Shown here: positions 1-7,950 of the stretch, one piece after another | Numbering within the stretch: the stretch's first letter is position 1 | Layout of the letters: every line of letters starts with the position of its first letter | NCBI GenBank assembly: GCA_016214845.1 | Contig: JACRMS010000036.1 | Location: forward strand, 1 to 64,000 | Direction: 5' to 3' | Source of the DNA: Nitrospirota bacterium | GTDB lineage: Bacteria; Nitrospirota; Thermodesulfovibrionia; UBA6902 | Length of the DNA stretch: 64,000 bases | Made by a program: the position numbers and the translations under genes | Notes under the pieces: generated by a model | What the model was told of the DNA's origin: nothing | The model's database searches: none | The model's input: the letters and a program-made list of their open reading frames with translations, nothing else

Positions 1-70
1 CACTCATCACTTGTTCCATGACTTTAACTCTTTGTATTTCCTTCTGACTCAAAACTATTTCTCCCTTCAT
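1..70 (-). CDS. transposase N-terminus, ISNCY-like (partial)
   Basis: Twenty-three codons are visible before the window edge, starting MKGEIVLSQKEIQRVKVMEQ. The pattern of a short acidic start, LSQKE, then an amphipathic RVKVMEQV segment resembles the start of ISNCY/integrase-core transposases, in which a helix-turn-helix follows. An AAGGAGGAG ribosome binding site lies just upstream. The catalytic region is outside the window, so the family assignment rests on the N-terminus alone. Confidence 0.55.
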   Translation of the reverse strand, partial: MKGEIVLSQKEIQRVKVMEQVMS

Positions 71-140
71 AGGCTTCTCCTCCTTGAAGGGGACATTTTA
101 CCTTTGCAGTTAATAGGGCCATTATCCCTTTGCTATCACA
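1..140 (-). mobile_element. left end of an insertion sequence (ISNCY-like), cut by window edge
   Basis: The minus strand read leftward from about 140 starts TGTGATAGCAAAGGG, then has a short leader, a strong Shine-Dalgarno (AAGGAGGAG) and a transposase-like start at position 70. The upstream protease reading frame is still recognisable up to about 141 and becomes unrelated at exactly this point, so 140 is the likely IS boundary. The rest of the element lies outside the window, so neither the second terminal repeat nor a target duplication can be seen. Boundary and family are inferences. Confidence 0.6.
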
Positions 141-2037
141 TATTGAGAAATACTTATTGCTGTAATCATAGAAATATGAATTGGAAGTTGAGATGATTTT
201 TATTTTATAATCAGACCCGGTCGCTAACGTATCAGGAACAACCCAATGTCTCAACCCATCATTTGAGGTGCTATTTTCTATTGTGCTTACAAAGTTGCCA
301 CCTTTATATAATTCAATTTTCACATTGGAACCCACATTCCCGTTGCTTGTCCACTGAATAGAGTAATCAGTGCCCTGCTGCCATGATTCACCGCCATTTG
401 GAGAGGTTACTTTCAGATAAGAATTAGAGCTGTCAAGAACCGTAAAGTCATAATATTCAAGTTCACGCCACTCACCTGCAATCTTTGCTTTCGGCACAAC
501 CTTGAAGTTGCCTATATCTGTATCGGTAAACCATGCAAAGGAGGTCCCGAAGTTTTTCGTAGCGCCCGGATTTAGAACAACATTATAATAGTACCTCTCA
601 ACTCCGGTAGCCGGGTCTTTCATATCCCATTTATGATTGTTGTTTGCATCATGAATTGCCAGTGCAAGCTGCTCAATAACAATTGGCTGCTGTCCATCAT
701 TTCTGATACTGAAATCTGCATAAAAGTTAGGGTTAGATAAGCTTGCCCAAGGTTCGCCGCGTATCGGGTCAGACGTTCTCCAGAAATAATATACAGTGGG
801 ACTTCTGGAGATTATTTTATAGGTAACAATATTACTGGTGACATGGGTAAAATCATCCTCAGCCCACCATTCATAAATACCTAACGGTTTATTGGCGGGA
901 ACCGGATAAGGTATATCGAAATGCCCGATGGAATCTAAATTCTGTGATAGCGTTGAACAGTTGTTAGTGCCTTGCACGCAGAAATGAAGTGTTGCCGTCC
1001 TATACGGTGTAAAACCAGTATCCCACTGTGCAAATGTTGTCACACCGGGGATGCCTATCTCAGGAGTCTGAGCAATGGTCGGATCGAATGTAGAAGGATT
1101 TGTGATTGTATAAGTAAGATAATCGCTGCATATTGTTATTGTCTTATCAATTGTCGGCGTCAGATCACATGCCCGCCATTTGTATTCTCCGGGAGCTTTA
1201 TTAGCAGTATAAGGAATATCCAAATGTCCGCTATCATCTACGGTGTAAAGAGGCGGATAATCCGTAGATGAGTCGTTCAGATTTATAACTTCAAGGCGCA
1301 CCTGAGCATTGGGAATGAAATAATCAAGCGTCTGCGTGAATGTCGTTCCCGGAGGGCCGGAGTCAGGGGATTGGGAGATAAGCGGAGGATATAAAATTCT
1401 GGCGCTTCTTTATCGTCCGGATAAAGATCACGCTCTAATGCAGATAGAGGTGTGTTTCCTAAAACTGTTTTTTCAAGTGCTGAAGCACCAGGCGGTTCAG
1501 TTGGGTGAGCAAGTCCAATAAAGTGACCAATTTCATGTAAGGCAACGCTTTCGAGATCATTCCATACAAACGGGCACTGGTTGATGACACACCAATCATT
1601 TGTTGTAAACGTATTGTCGCTATTAAAAATTATAACTGCATTATAGATATCCGACCCTTTTTCAGGAGGATAACGGTATGTACAAGCACGATTCTCTCGA
1701 ATATTACAACCTTCATAATTAATATATTCAGCAGGAATTTCTTCGGGACTTTTCTTTGTTATTAAATGGAGAGTGTCTGGATTATTAGGAGACGGGTTAA
1801 GGGTTTGGCCAATATAAGGTTCCCTTCTAAACTTCAAGTGTGAACCTTCAATATATCCCCACTTATTAAATGCGCTTTCAATTGCTGCAACTTCATCAGT
1901 ACTAAATGCATTCGTGTCAATAATATATGTAATTGGATCATTGCCAGGCCATTTGCTATGTCTCAACGGCCTTGCAACGGCACTTGAAGCAAAAAGGACT
2001 AATATCAGAACCGATAAAAAAAAATCTTGCGAGCCAT
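141..2037 (-). pseudogene. secreted matrixin-type zinc metalloprotease with Kre9-like C-terminal domain, frameshifted
   Basis: The gene is broken into three reading frames. A start with good Shine-Dalgarno (GGGGGAC) lies at 2037. It opens a signal peptide whose frame is lost in a run of nine T (2016-2024); one more T would join MARKIFF to LSVLILVLFASSAVARPLRH, a normal signal peptide running into the protease. The second frame (1966-1283) carries HEIGHFIGLAH, the metzincin HExxHxxGxxH zinc site. A second break near 1405-1425 moves into the third frame, which continues with PPLISQSPDSGPPG. That frame holds Ig-like/structural repeats and a Ser-Thr-rich Kre9/KNH-type domain (SPNGGESWQQGTDYSIQWTS), and it ends where the IS begins. 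The domain order suggests an exported protease. The breaks could be true decay, slippage in the T run, or sequencing indels. Confidence 0.8.
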
Positions 2038-2057
2038 AACGTCCCCCTTTAAAATTA

Positions 2058-2090
2058 GTGTCAAAGAGTCAGAGTATCAAAGGTCAAAGT
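2058..2090. repeat. degenerate octamer tandem repeat (GTGTCAAA-like)
   Basis: About four imperfect 8-base units (GTGTCAAA, GAGTCAGA, GTATCAAA, then a shortened one) lie at the 3' end of the four-helix gene. A related array lies at its 5' side (2459-2514). Confidence 0.6.
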
Positions 2091-2446
2091 CGGATGGATT
2101 TCATAAACGCGTTCAGCATCATACCAAGCTCTTCGCGCATAGTTTCATATTTTTCGTATGCCTTCTGATCAATGAATTTCAGTTCGCAAGCTATTTCCAG
2201 CAGATACTCGGTTTCAACCAGTGATCTGTTTTCTATATTTAGAAAATTCAGGAATTCTTTTTTGCTTCTGCTTGCCTGTCCTTCGACAATATTCAAAGGC
2301 ACAGAGAATGCCGCTCGTCTTATCTGCGAGGTCAATCCATAAAGCTCTTCCTTCGGAAATGTCTTGCTTGTTGCGTATATTTCCATAGCAAGCCCATGCG
2401 CCTTGTCCCATACTTTCAGCTTTTTGCAGCCCTTCTTTTCCATCAC
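2084..2446 (-). CDS. four-helix bundle protein (23S rRNA intervening-sequence protein family)
   Basis: This 120-residue, all-helical protein shows the family core: LKVWDKAHGLAMEIYATSK at the start, LTSQIRRAAFSVPLNIVEG in the middle (the conserved SIP.NI.EG signature), and a run of helices to the end. The family was first found encoded in rRNA intervening sequences and is now known as free-standing genes, often next to mobile or repeat DNA. Its biochemical role is not established. It is flanked on both sides by degenerate octamer repeats, and its last codons run into one of them. It stands alone on the minus strand, with no operon partner. Confidence 0.85.
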   Translation of the reverse strand: MMEKKGCKKLKVWDKAHGLAMEIYATSKTFPKEELYGLTSQIRRAAFSVPLNIVEGQASRSKKEFLNFLNIENRSLVETEYLLEIACELKFIDQKAYEKYETMREELGMMLNAFMKSIRL

Positions 2447-2458
2447 TTATCCCCCGAT

Positions 2459-2514
2459 AGTGTCAAAGATCATAGTGTCAAAGTATCGAAGCATCAGAGT
2501 GTCCGAGTGTCAAT
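2459..2514. repeat. degenerate octamer tandem repeat (GTGTCRRA)
   Basis: Units of 8 bases such as GTGTCAAA, GTATCGAA, GCATCAGA, GTGTCCGA and GTGTCAAT follow each other upstream of the four-helix gene. They match the array at its other end (2058-2090). Confidence 0.65.
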
Positions 2515-2526
2515 CAGACTGCGATT

Positions 2527-2769
2527 CTATGCGGACAATGATGTGACTTCCACCATATGATGCTTTTGTCTGGCATCATTCACAATCTCTTCCAGTTTGG
2601 CAGCAACAGCATCATTGATCCAGTCCGCTCCGCACTGTGAGCAAACAGTAGCAGGAACATCCCTCACAACAACAACGCCAAATCCCAAATCAACTGTAAA
2701 TGTGGTTTTCCCTTCCTTCTTGCTGCCTCCGCAAAGCGGACATTTATCGGTCGATGTGTCAAACGCCAT
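2527..2769 (-). CDS. YgiT/MqsA-type zinc-finger antitoxin
   Basis: The start at 2769 is chosen because a GAGGAGGAAG ribosome binding site precedes it; the longer reading frame has none. The 80-residue protein has two CxxC pairs typical of YgiT-type zinc fingers: KCPLCGG near residue 10 and VCSQCGADW near residue 45. An acidic helix, AKLEEIVNDARQ, follows. The family acts as antitoxin of small RNase or DUF4258 toxins, with a zinc-binding N-terminus. The gene overlaps the end of the DUF4258 gene by 11 bases, so the two are translated together. There is no C-terminal helix-turn-helix, so any autorepression would need another domain or partner. Confidence 0.85.
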   Translation of the reverse strand: MAFDTSTDKCPLCGGSKKEGKTTFTVDLGFGVVVVRDVPATVCSQCGADWINDAVAAKLEEIVNDARQKHHMVEVTSLSA

Positions 2770-3079
2770 ACTTCCTCCTCGTTTTATAATCTGATTCAAA
2801 ATGTTCCAAATCCGGCTTATATGCAGTGATAACAAAACAGCGACGTTTGTCGGTGTCTAATGCCGAAACAACGTGAAACGGATTCCCATCAACCCATCCA
2901 AAAAGTAAAGCACTCGGGAAAGGCTTGTCATCAGGATAATCTTCAATAACTTCTCCTGTCAGTAGAACTTTCATGACGGTATTCCTTGGAATCCCTCTTT
3001 CCATCATCCTTTCAAGTGCATGCCTCTGCCATTCGATATTGCCATTTTCAACTGCTTCTTTAAGCCCGTCTCTATTCAT
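2759..3079 (-). CDS. DUF4258 domain putative toxin
   Basis: This 106-residue protein matches the DUF4258 pattern. An N-terminal helix carries WQRHALERMMERGI (the conserved H..ERM.ERGI motif). VIEDYPDDKPFPSALLFG follows, then the strand pair FHVVSALD and RCFVITAYKPD near the end. DUF4258 proteins have a RelE-like fold and are regularly encoded directly before YgiT zinc-finger antitoxins, as here. The start codon overlaps the stop of an upstream ParE fragment (ATGA), tying it into one transcript with the unrelated antitoxin upstream. Toxicity and target are inferred, not visible. Confidence 0.85.
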   Translation of the reverse strand: MNRDGLKEAVENGNIEWQRHALERMMERGIPRNTVMKVLLTGEVIEDYPDDKPFPSALLFGWVDGNPFHVVSALDTDKRRCFVITAYKPDLEHFESDYKTRRKYGV

Positions 3080-3168
3080 CTATAGTACATGTGTGAATCA
3101 TGTGCAATATAATCGTAAATGTTCTCAATATCGGATATCGCTCTTTCGGCCCAAATCAGTTCTGCCAT
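3076..3168 (-). pseudogene. truncated RelE/ParE toxin (N-terminal 30 residues)
   Basis: A 30-codon frame starts inside the upstream antitoxin gene (13-base overlap) and reads MAELIWAERAISDIENIYDY, the first helix-strand segment of ParE-type toxins. It stops at 3076, where its TGA overlaps the DUF4258 start codon. Full ParE proteins are about 95 residues, so roughly two thirds of the toxin is missing. The clean join suggests that a DUF4258-YgiT pair replaced the rest of the gene. Confidence 0.75.
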
Positions 3169-3344
3169 TTCTTCGAGAGCCTTTCAACGGCATCTTTATG
3201 TGAAAGTGTCCGGCCTTCTTTAATGTCTGCTTCACCTGCCTCGATTTTTTGCAGAAGATATATACGATAAATGAACTCCTCTATATCCACTTTATCAGGA
3301 AGCTCCTTCAATAAAACTTCAAGTTTTGATTTTAAGATTTCCAT
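3156..3344 (-). CDS. ParE-associated antitoxin-like small protein
   Basis: This 62-residue protein is predicted all-helical: KLEVLLKELPDKVDIEEFIYRIYLLQKIEAGEADIKEG, then a C-terminal stretch LSHKDAVERLSKKWQN. The shape, the ending WQN with an overlapping toxin start, and the ParE remnant directly downstream fit the short antitoxins paired with RelE/ParE toxins (often listed as addiction-module antitoxins). It lacks an obvious DNA-binding domain. Since its own toxin is truncated, it is either an orphan antitoxin or now part of the composite locus with the DUF4258/YgiT genes. Confidence 0.75.
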   Translation of the reverse strand: MEILKSKLEVLLKELPDKVDIEEFIYRIYLLQKIEAGEADIKEGRTLSHKDAVERLSKKWQN

Positions 3345-3463
3345 ACCTTACACCTCACTTGCAAGATTTAAGTTTCCTTAAGTGCTACTATCTTGAACTG
3401 GTGAAATTTACTGCTAAGATAATTTATTAAACAACTCACATGTGATGGTTGTCAAGGAAAATG

Positions 3464-3823
3464 TTATTTGCAATTCTTTCTCCTGGGCCAGTACAGCCAC
3501 ACCGACACGATGGCAAGAATAATTGTCAGGGCTAAAATCACTTTCGGAGACATATTCAGGTAAACGATTTCTTCTACATAATGAATGATGAATGAGCCTG
3601 AATAGCTCTGAGACGGGTCGTGCATTTCCCTCAGCCAGATCTCAAGATGTGTAAGAGGGCAGTACCAGCCTAAGAATTGTATACCAAGCGCGAATATCAT
3701 CCCGCCGATGTGGAACCTTTTGACCCATTTATACTTCCTGCCTATAAACGCCCCGAAGATGAGAAAGATTATCCAGAGCAAATGAAGGATTACGGTAATG
3801 TCGGCGGCTATGCGGTAGAGCAT
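3464..3823 (-). CDS. DUF2784 family inner-membrane protein
   Basis: This 119-residue protein has three predicted membrane helices: about residues 8-30 (ITVILHLLWIIFLIFGAFIG), 38-55 and 95-112. A conserved central segment, GWYCPLTHLEIWLRE, lies between them. The HLLWI and CPLT.LE motifs are characteristic of DUF2784, whose function is unknown. It ends in a short basic tail (WPRRKNCK), consistent with a cytoplasmic C-terminus. It is a single gene with repeat-rich DNA upstream. Confidence 0.85.
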   Translation of the reverse strand: MLYRIAADITVILHLLWIIFLIFGAFIGRKYKWVKRFHIGGMIFALGIQFLGWYCPLTHLEIWLREMHDPSQSYSGSFIIHYVEEIVYLNMSPKVILALTIILAIVSVWLYWPRRKNCK

Positions 3824-3842
3824 GGGAAATCAATCATTAAGT

Positions 3843-3911
3843 AAAATCCCCCTTCACCCCCCTTTTTTAAAGGGGGAGAGTTCCCCTCTATTAAGAGGGG
3901 GCAGGGGTGTG
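3843..3911. repeat. C/G-run inverted repeat element
   Basis: The segment has nested inverted runs: CCCCCTT against AAGGGGG near 3845-3885, and CCCCTCT against AGAGGGG near 3883-3901, then a CAGGGGTGTG tail. It lies between the DUF2784 gene and rnhB. It resembles dispersed non-coding palindromic elements and encodes nothing credible. Confidence 0.55.
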
Positions 3912-3930
3912 TTCTCTCGTTAGTTGAAAG

Positions 3931-3957
3931 AAGGATTCCCGACAAGCGGGAATGACA
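3931..3957. repeat. GGATTCCCG...CGGGAATGACA palindromic element (short copy)
   Basis: An inverted repeat TTCCCG/CGGGAA with a trailing ATGACA lies here. The same family appears in longer two-hairpin form at 13130-13217, 16477-16564 and 57208-57284, each in a gap between genes. Confidence 0.6.
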
Positions 3958-3979
3958 TATCGTTAAGTTATTACTGCAA

Positions 3980-4630
3980 TTAATAATCAAGAGACAGTTG
4001 ATCGTCCCTGACTTTCCTGAAACTCTTTCTGTGGATCGGGCACGGCCCGTGCTGCTGAATGCATTCCATATGCTCTTTTGTAGAGTATCCCTTATGCCCG
4101 CTGAAATTATACACAGGGTATTTAGCGTGATAGTCATGCATGATATCGTCCCTGACGACCTTTGCGATAATTGATGCCGCTGCTATTGAGGCGCTGATGG
4201 ATTCCCCTTTTATCATGGAGCGCTGGTTGATGGGAACGTCTTTTAGTTTAACGGCGTCTATGAGCAGGATATCGGGTCTGATTTTCAGGTCTTCGACCGC
4301 CATTTTCATGGCAAGTTTTGTGGATTCGAGAATGTTGATTTTATCTATAACGTCAGCGGCAACTATTCCAACTCCGACAGCAGCGGCGTGATGAACAACC
4401 TTCCAGAAGATACTTTTCCGTTCGCTTTCGGTAACGACTTTTTTTGAATCTCTCAGCCCTTCGATCACGGTCCCTGACGGCAGTATCACTGCCGCAGCCA
4501 CGACCGGGCCTGCGAGAGGGCCCCTGCCTGCCTCGTCAATCCCTGCTATTAACGGGTGGTTCCGGCGTGCTTCTTCATCGTATATAAATATGGCAGGCAC
4601 ATCTGCTTTGGAGGTCTTTCGTGGAGACAT
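3980..4630 (-). CDS. rnhB: ribonuclease HII
   Basis: RNase HII cleaves RNA in RNA-DNA hybrids and excises single ribonucleotides from DNA. The 216-residue protein has the signature AGIDEAGRGPLAGPVVAAAV near residue 30 (the acidic DEAG pair), RDSKKV, a third acidic residue in LLIDAVKL, and VRDDIM carrying the fourth. The GHKGYSTKEHME segment near the end is also typical. About 25 residues before the core suggest a family-typical N-terminal extension. It is the last gene of the ffh-rpsP-khpA-trmD-rplS block, a conserved association, though about 110 bases holding a CACAGATT-family repeat separate it from rplS. Confidence 0.95.
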   Translation of the reverse strand: MSPRKTSKADVPAIFIYDEEARRNHPLIAGIDEAGRGPLAGPVVAAAVILPSGTVIEGLRDSKKVVTESERKSIFWKVVHHAAAVGVGIVAADVIDKINILESTKLAMKMAVEDLKIRPDILLIDAVKLKDVPINQRSMIKGESISASIAAASIIAKVVRDDIMHDYHAKYPVYNFSGHKGYSTKEHMECIQQHGPCPIHRKSFRKVRDDQLSLDY

Positions 4631-4646
4631 GAGAAAGTTAAAAACT

Positions 4647-4733
4647 CTCCACAGATTGCACAGATTGACACAGATTTTTGCGAGCCATTCAATGAATCTG
4701 TGTTATCCGCGAAATCTGCGGATAAATATTATC
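4647..4733. repeat. CACAGATT-family inverted repeat
   Basis: Direct copies of CACAGATT on the left arm (CTCCACAGATTGCACAGATT) face AATCTG copies on the right arm ending ATCTGCGGATAA. The same arrangement is found at 9845-9926 and 45690-45765, always between genes. Confidence 0.7.
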
Positions 4734-4742
4734 ATTCTTTAC

Positions 4743-5102
4743 CTACTGCTTCTGGGTCTCTGTGAAAGCCTTTTCTTTTACTTTGGCAGCCTTCCCTTTT
4801 TTGCCGCGAAGGTAATAGAGCTTGGCCCGTCTTACGCGTCCTTCCTTGACAACTTTGATAGTATCAATAAGCGGTGAATACAAAGGGAAGATCTTTTCAA
4901 CGCCGACGCCGTAAGAGATTTTTCTTACCATGAAGGTCTCACGCGTGCCGTCGCCTTTCCTTGCAATGACAATGCCTGTATAGGTCTGGATCCTCTCCTT
5001 GTCGCCTTCTCTGATCTTCATGTCTACACTGACAGTGTCGCCGACTTTGAAATGCGGCATTTCTTTCTTATATACTTCTTCTACAGCTCTTATGGCAATC
5101 AT
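4743..5102 (-). CDS. rplS: 50S ribosomal protein L19
   Basis: L19 sits at the 30S-50S interface near the aminoacyl-tRNA site. The 119 residues match the usual length. The core reads [20 protein letters not shown], then [29 protein letters not shown] and the basic end [20 protein letters not shown], all standard for bL19. Its start overlaps the trmD stop by four bases (ATGA), so it is translated with trmD. Confidence 0.97.
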   Translation of the reverse strand: MIAIRAVEEVYKKEMPHFKVGDTVSVDMKIREGDKERIQTYTGIVIARKGDGTRETFMVRKISYGVGVEKIFPLYSPLIDTIKVVKEGRVRRAKLYYLRGKKGKAAKVKEKAFTETQKQ

Positions 5103-5833
5103 GATACTTCCTCCTCAATTTCGGAAATTAATTTTTTATCTAATTCTGTAAGCTCTACTTTTCCAATAAGGTCAGGTCTCTTTTGTATGGTCCTTTTTAA
5201 GGCCTCTTTTCTCCTCCAGCGCCATATTGCCTTATGGTCACCTGAGAGAAGCACCTGAGGGACTTCCATCTCCCTGAATTCCCTCGGCCTTGTGTAATGA
5301 GGGTAATCAAGCAGCCCCCACGAAAACGACTCGTCCTCAACGGATTTCTCATCTCCGAGTGCGCCGGGGACAAGCCTGGTCACCGCATCGATTATAACAA
5401 GAGCGGCCAGTTCTCCGCCAGTTATTACATAATCTCCAATGGAGACTTCCTCATCAATCAGCGTTCTGACCCTCTCATCAATGCCTTCGTAACGGCCGCA
5501 AATGAATACGAACCGGCGGCCTTCTTTTGCGTAAGCCTCCGCCATCGACTGATTGAAAGGGCTGCCCTGCGGACTCAAGAGGATTACCTTCCGGGGTTCG
5601 CCGTCTTCCTTCAGAAAATCCATTGCCCTGAACAACGGCTCCGGCTTGAACACCATGCCGGCCCCGCCCCCGTAAGGGGCATCATCAACCTGCCTGTGCG
5701 GCCCTGATGCGAAGTCCCTGATGTTGATCAGCCTTACATCAAGCAGGTTCTTCTCCCGCGCCCTTTTTAAAATGCTTTCATTCAGACAGGCAGTTAATAT
5801 GTCGGGGAAGAGCGTCAGGACGTCACATTTCAT
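5099..5833 (-). CDS. trmD: tRNA (guanine-37-N1)-methyltransferase
   Basis: TrmD methylates G37 next to the anticodon using S-adenosylmethionine and so prevents frameshifting. The 244-residue protein carries the SPOUT trefoil-knot elements: [11 protein letters not shown] at the start, [38 protein letters not shown] and [20 protein letters not shown] (knot and SAM site). PHYTRPREF then leads into the C-terminal tRNA-binding domain. It lies between khpA and rplS; the usual rimM gene is not upstream. The 93-base gap to khpA holds an inverted heptamer-repeat array. Confidence 0.96.
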   Translation of the reverse strand: MKCDVLTLFPDILTACLNESILKRAREKNLLDVRLINIRDFASGPHRQVDDAPYGGGAGMVFKPEPLFRAMDFLKEDGEPRKVILLSPQGSPFNQSMAEAYAKEGRRFVFICGRYEGIDERVRTLIDEEVSIGDYVITGGELAALVIIDAVTRLVPGALGDEKSVEDESFSWGLLDYPHYTRPREFREMEVPQVLLSGDHKAIWRWRRKEALKRTIQKRPDLIGKVELTELDKKLISEIEEEVS

Positions 5834-5838
5834 TTTAA

Positions 5839-5922
5839 CTAAGAAGTAACAAGTAAGAAGTAGGAAGTGGAAAAATAAAGACTTGCTGATTCATTATATT
5901 TCTTACTTCTCAGTTCTCACTT
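5839..5922. repeat. inverted heptamer array (AAGTAAG / CTTACTT)
   Basis: The left arm (5839-5870) has 7-base units TAAGAAG, TAACAAG, TAAGAAG, TAGGAAG. The right arm (5901-5922) has their complement (TTACTTCTCAGTTCTCACTT). It fills the gap between khpA and trmD, where rimM is usually found, and could form a long imperfect hairpin in the transcript. Confidence 0.7.
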
Positions 5923-5926
5923 ATTT

Positions 5927-6163
5927 TTATTCCAGTATTTCAAGTACGCAGCGTTTGCCGATCTTTGTGCCTGCTGCGCTCAGGATAGTTCTAATTGAGC
6001 GTGCTGTTTTTCCCTGCTTCCCGATTACCTTGCCAAGATCCGATGTAGCAACCCGAAGTTCGAAAACAGTGGTCCTTTCTCCGTCTACTTCCGCCACTGC
6101 AACTTCCTCCGGTTTGTCTACCAGAGCCTTTGCTATGTCTTCCAGTAGTGACTTCATATCCAC
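5927..6163 (-). CDS. khpA: KH-domain RNA-binding protein KhpA
   Basis: This 78-residue single type II KH domain contains the diagnostic GxxG loop in [18 protein letters not shown] near residues 45-62. KhpA (YlqC) binds RNA broadly and pairs with KhpB in many bacteria, where it affects cell length and sRNA activity. Its position between rpsP and the trmD-rplS pair is the conserved one. It lies 24 bases after rpsP, so co-transcription is likely. Confidence 0.93.
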   Translation of the reverse strand: MDMKSLLEDIAKALVDKPEEVAVAEVDGERTTVFELRVATSDLGKVIGKQGKTARSIRTILSAAGTKIGKRCVLEILE

Positions 6164-6187
6164 CTCCAGATGCTTTTGGGCCGTGAC

Positions 6188-6424
6188 TTACATGCCCGAA
6201 ATTTTCAAAAGTTTTTTTACGACTGAAGTTGGCTGTGCCCCACAGCCAAGCCAGTACTTGGCTCTCTCTGTATTTATTTTAATCTCAGAAGGGTCTTTCA
6301 TAGGATCGTAAGTTCCGATAATCTCTATAAACGGGCCGTCTCTTCTTTCCTTCGAGTCGGTGACAATCACTCTGTAAAAGGGCTGCTTTTTGGCGCCTTT
6401 CCTTGTTAGCCTAATCTTTACCAA
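6188..6424 (-). CDS. rpsP: 30S ribosomal protein S16
   Basis: S16 is an early-assembly protein of the small subunit body. The 78-residue sequence begins [20 protein letters not shown], the invariant bS16 start. It continues with [21 protein letters not shown] and [14 protein letters not shown], all canonical. The tail is short, as in most bacteria outside the plastid group. It lies between ffh (110 bases upstream) and khpA. Confidence 0.97.
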   Translation of the reverse strand: MVKIRLTRKGAKKQPFYRVIVTDSKERRDGPFIEIIGTYDPMKDPSEIKINTERAKYWLGCGAQPTSVVKKLLKISGM

Positions 6425-6534
6425 ATCAAAATCCTCCGTGTTAAATGATTTTTATGTTACAGGATACACAATTTAATATATAAAATACAAGGTTTAAATA
6501 ATGAATTAGAATTGCTTATAGCAGGAGTTTATTG

Positions 6535-7851
6535 TCAGAATTTGAATTGAGGCATCCTGAATTTTCCGCTTTTGAACCGCTTCAGCATCTTCTTCATTTC
6601 CATATACTGCTTCAGCAGCCTGTTGACGTCGGCGACTGTTGTGCCGCTTCCGGTTGCGATTCTCTGTTTACGGCTGCCGCCGATAATGACCTGATTATTC
6701 CTTTCCTTCATTGTCATTGAATTGATCATTGCCTCGACCTTTACAAACGCCTTATCGTCGATATTGACGCCTTTCATCTGCTTGCCGAGGCCGGGGATCA
6801 TGCCGAGGATATTTTCAAGCGGTCCCATCTTTTTGATCTGTTTGATCTGGTTTTTAAGGTCGTCGAAGGTAAAACTGTCTTTCCGCAGCTTTTCCTCAAG
6901 CTGGGCGGCCTCATCCATGTTCACTGCTTCCTGCGCCTTTTCCACGAGGGAAACAACATCACCCATGCCCAGGATCCTGGATGCCATTCTTTCGGGATGG
7001 AAGGGTTCGAGGAAATCGATCTTTTCGCCGACACCGATCAGTTTAATAGGCTTTCCCGTAACAGTAACAATTGAAAGCGCCGCGCCGCCGCGCGCATCGC
7101 CGTCCATCTTTGTGAGGATGACCCCGTCAATGTCGAGCTTGTCGTTAAAAGACTTCGCGATGTTCACGGCATCCTGTCCTGTCATGGCGTCAGCGACAAA
7201 CAGTATCTCCTTGGGCTTTGCCTCTTTTTTCAGGTCTTCAAGCTCCTTCATTAGATCTTCATCTATGTGGAGTCTGCCCGCAGTGTCGAGTATCAGGATG
7301 TCCCGGCCTTCCTGAGTTGCCTTTTTCAGCGCCTCCGGGAAGATCCTTACAGGGCTGTCCCCGGGTTTTGTGGCATAAACCGGCACATCAATCTGCGTGC
7401 CAAGGGATTTAAGCTGATCGATCGCAGCGGGCCTGCCTGTATCAAGCGCAACAAGCATCGGCCTTCTGCCGTCTTTTTTGAAATTGCTTGCGAGTTTTGC
7501 CGAGGTTGTTGTTTTACCGGAGCCGTGAAGACCCACGAGCATAATGATCGTCGGCGGATTAGGAGCAAGGCTTATCTTGCGCACGCCTCCGCCCATGAGG
7601 TTGCAGAGTTCATCATAGACTATTTTTACTACCTGCTGTCCGGGGGTGATGCTGTCGATCACCTCTTTGCCTACCGCCCTCTGTTTTACCTTATCAGTAA
7701 AGTCCTTCACCACCTTGAAGTTGACGTCAGCCTCAAGGAGCGCCATCCTGATCTCCTTCATGGCCTCGGCGACGTCAGGCTCCCTGAGAAGGCCGCGGCC
7801 TTTGAGCTTCTTGAAGATGCCTTCTAATTTTTCCGATAGTGATTCAAACAT
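6535..7851 (-). CDS. ffh: signal recognition particle protein Ffh (SRP54)
   Basis: Ffh binds 4.5S RNA and signal sequences and targets membrane proteins to the Sec translocon together with FtsY. The 438-residue protein has the N-domain four-helix bundle (1-85), then the G domain with GLHGSGKTTTSAKLA (P-loop), DTAGRLHID and TKMDGDARGG. The methionine-rich M domain follows from about residue 320 (KKMGPLENILGMIPGLGKQM). Length and motifs match intact Ffh. It is the first gene of the rpsP-khpA-trmD-rplS-rnhB run and is separated from trxB by an inverted heptamer array. Confidence 0.97.
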   Translation of the reverse strand: MFESLSEKLEGIFKKLKGRGLLREPDVAEAMKEIRMALLEADVNFKVVKDFTDKVKQRAVGKEVIDSITPGQQVVKIVYDELCNLMGGGVRKISLAPNPPTIIMLVGLHGSGKTTTSAKLASNFKKDGRRPMLVALDTGRPAAIDQLKSLGTQIDVPVYATKPGDSPVRIFPEALKKATQEGRDILILDTAGRLHIDEDLMKELEDLKKEAKPKEILFVADAMTGQDAVNIAKSFNDKLDIDGVILTKMDGDARGGAALSIVTVTGKPIKLIGVGEKIDFLEPFHPERMASRILGMGDVVSLVEKAQEAVNMDEAAQLEEKLRKDSFTFDDLKNQIKQIKKMGPLENILGMIPGLGKQMKGVNIDDKAFVKVEAMINSMTMKERNNQVIIGGSRKQRIATGSGTTVADVNRLLKQYMEMKKMLKRFKSGKFRMPQFKF

Positions 7852-7860
7852 AATTTCAGT

Positions 7861-7947
7861 TGTTAGGGTTTGGGGATTAGGGGTTAGTTACTTAACGTGT
7901 GGCCGTTGCTTTTTTGCCAATCCCTAATCCCTGACAACTAATCCCTG
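7861..7947. repeat. inverted heptamer array (GGGATTAGGGGTTAG / CTAATCCC)
   Basis: The left arm (7861-7890) is made of 7-base units such as GTTAGGG, TTTGGGG and ATTAGGG. The right arm (7917-7947) is its complement with units like AATCCCT. It fills the ffh-trxB gap. The same sequence family recurs between thiG and thiS at 18097-18169. Confidence 0.7.
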
Positions 7948-7950
7948 TAG

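Noticed and set aside
3808-4137. A 109-residue minus-strand frame
   Set aside because: It overlaps rnhB in another frame and its end is encoded by the palindromic element at 3843-3911.
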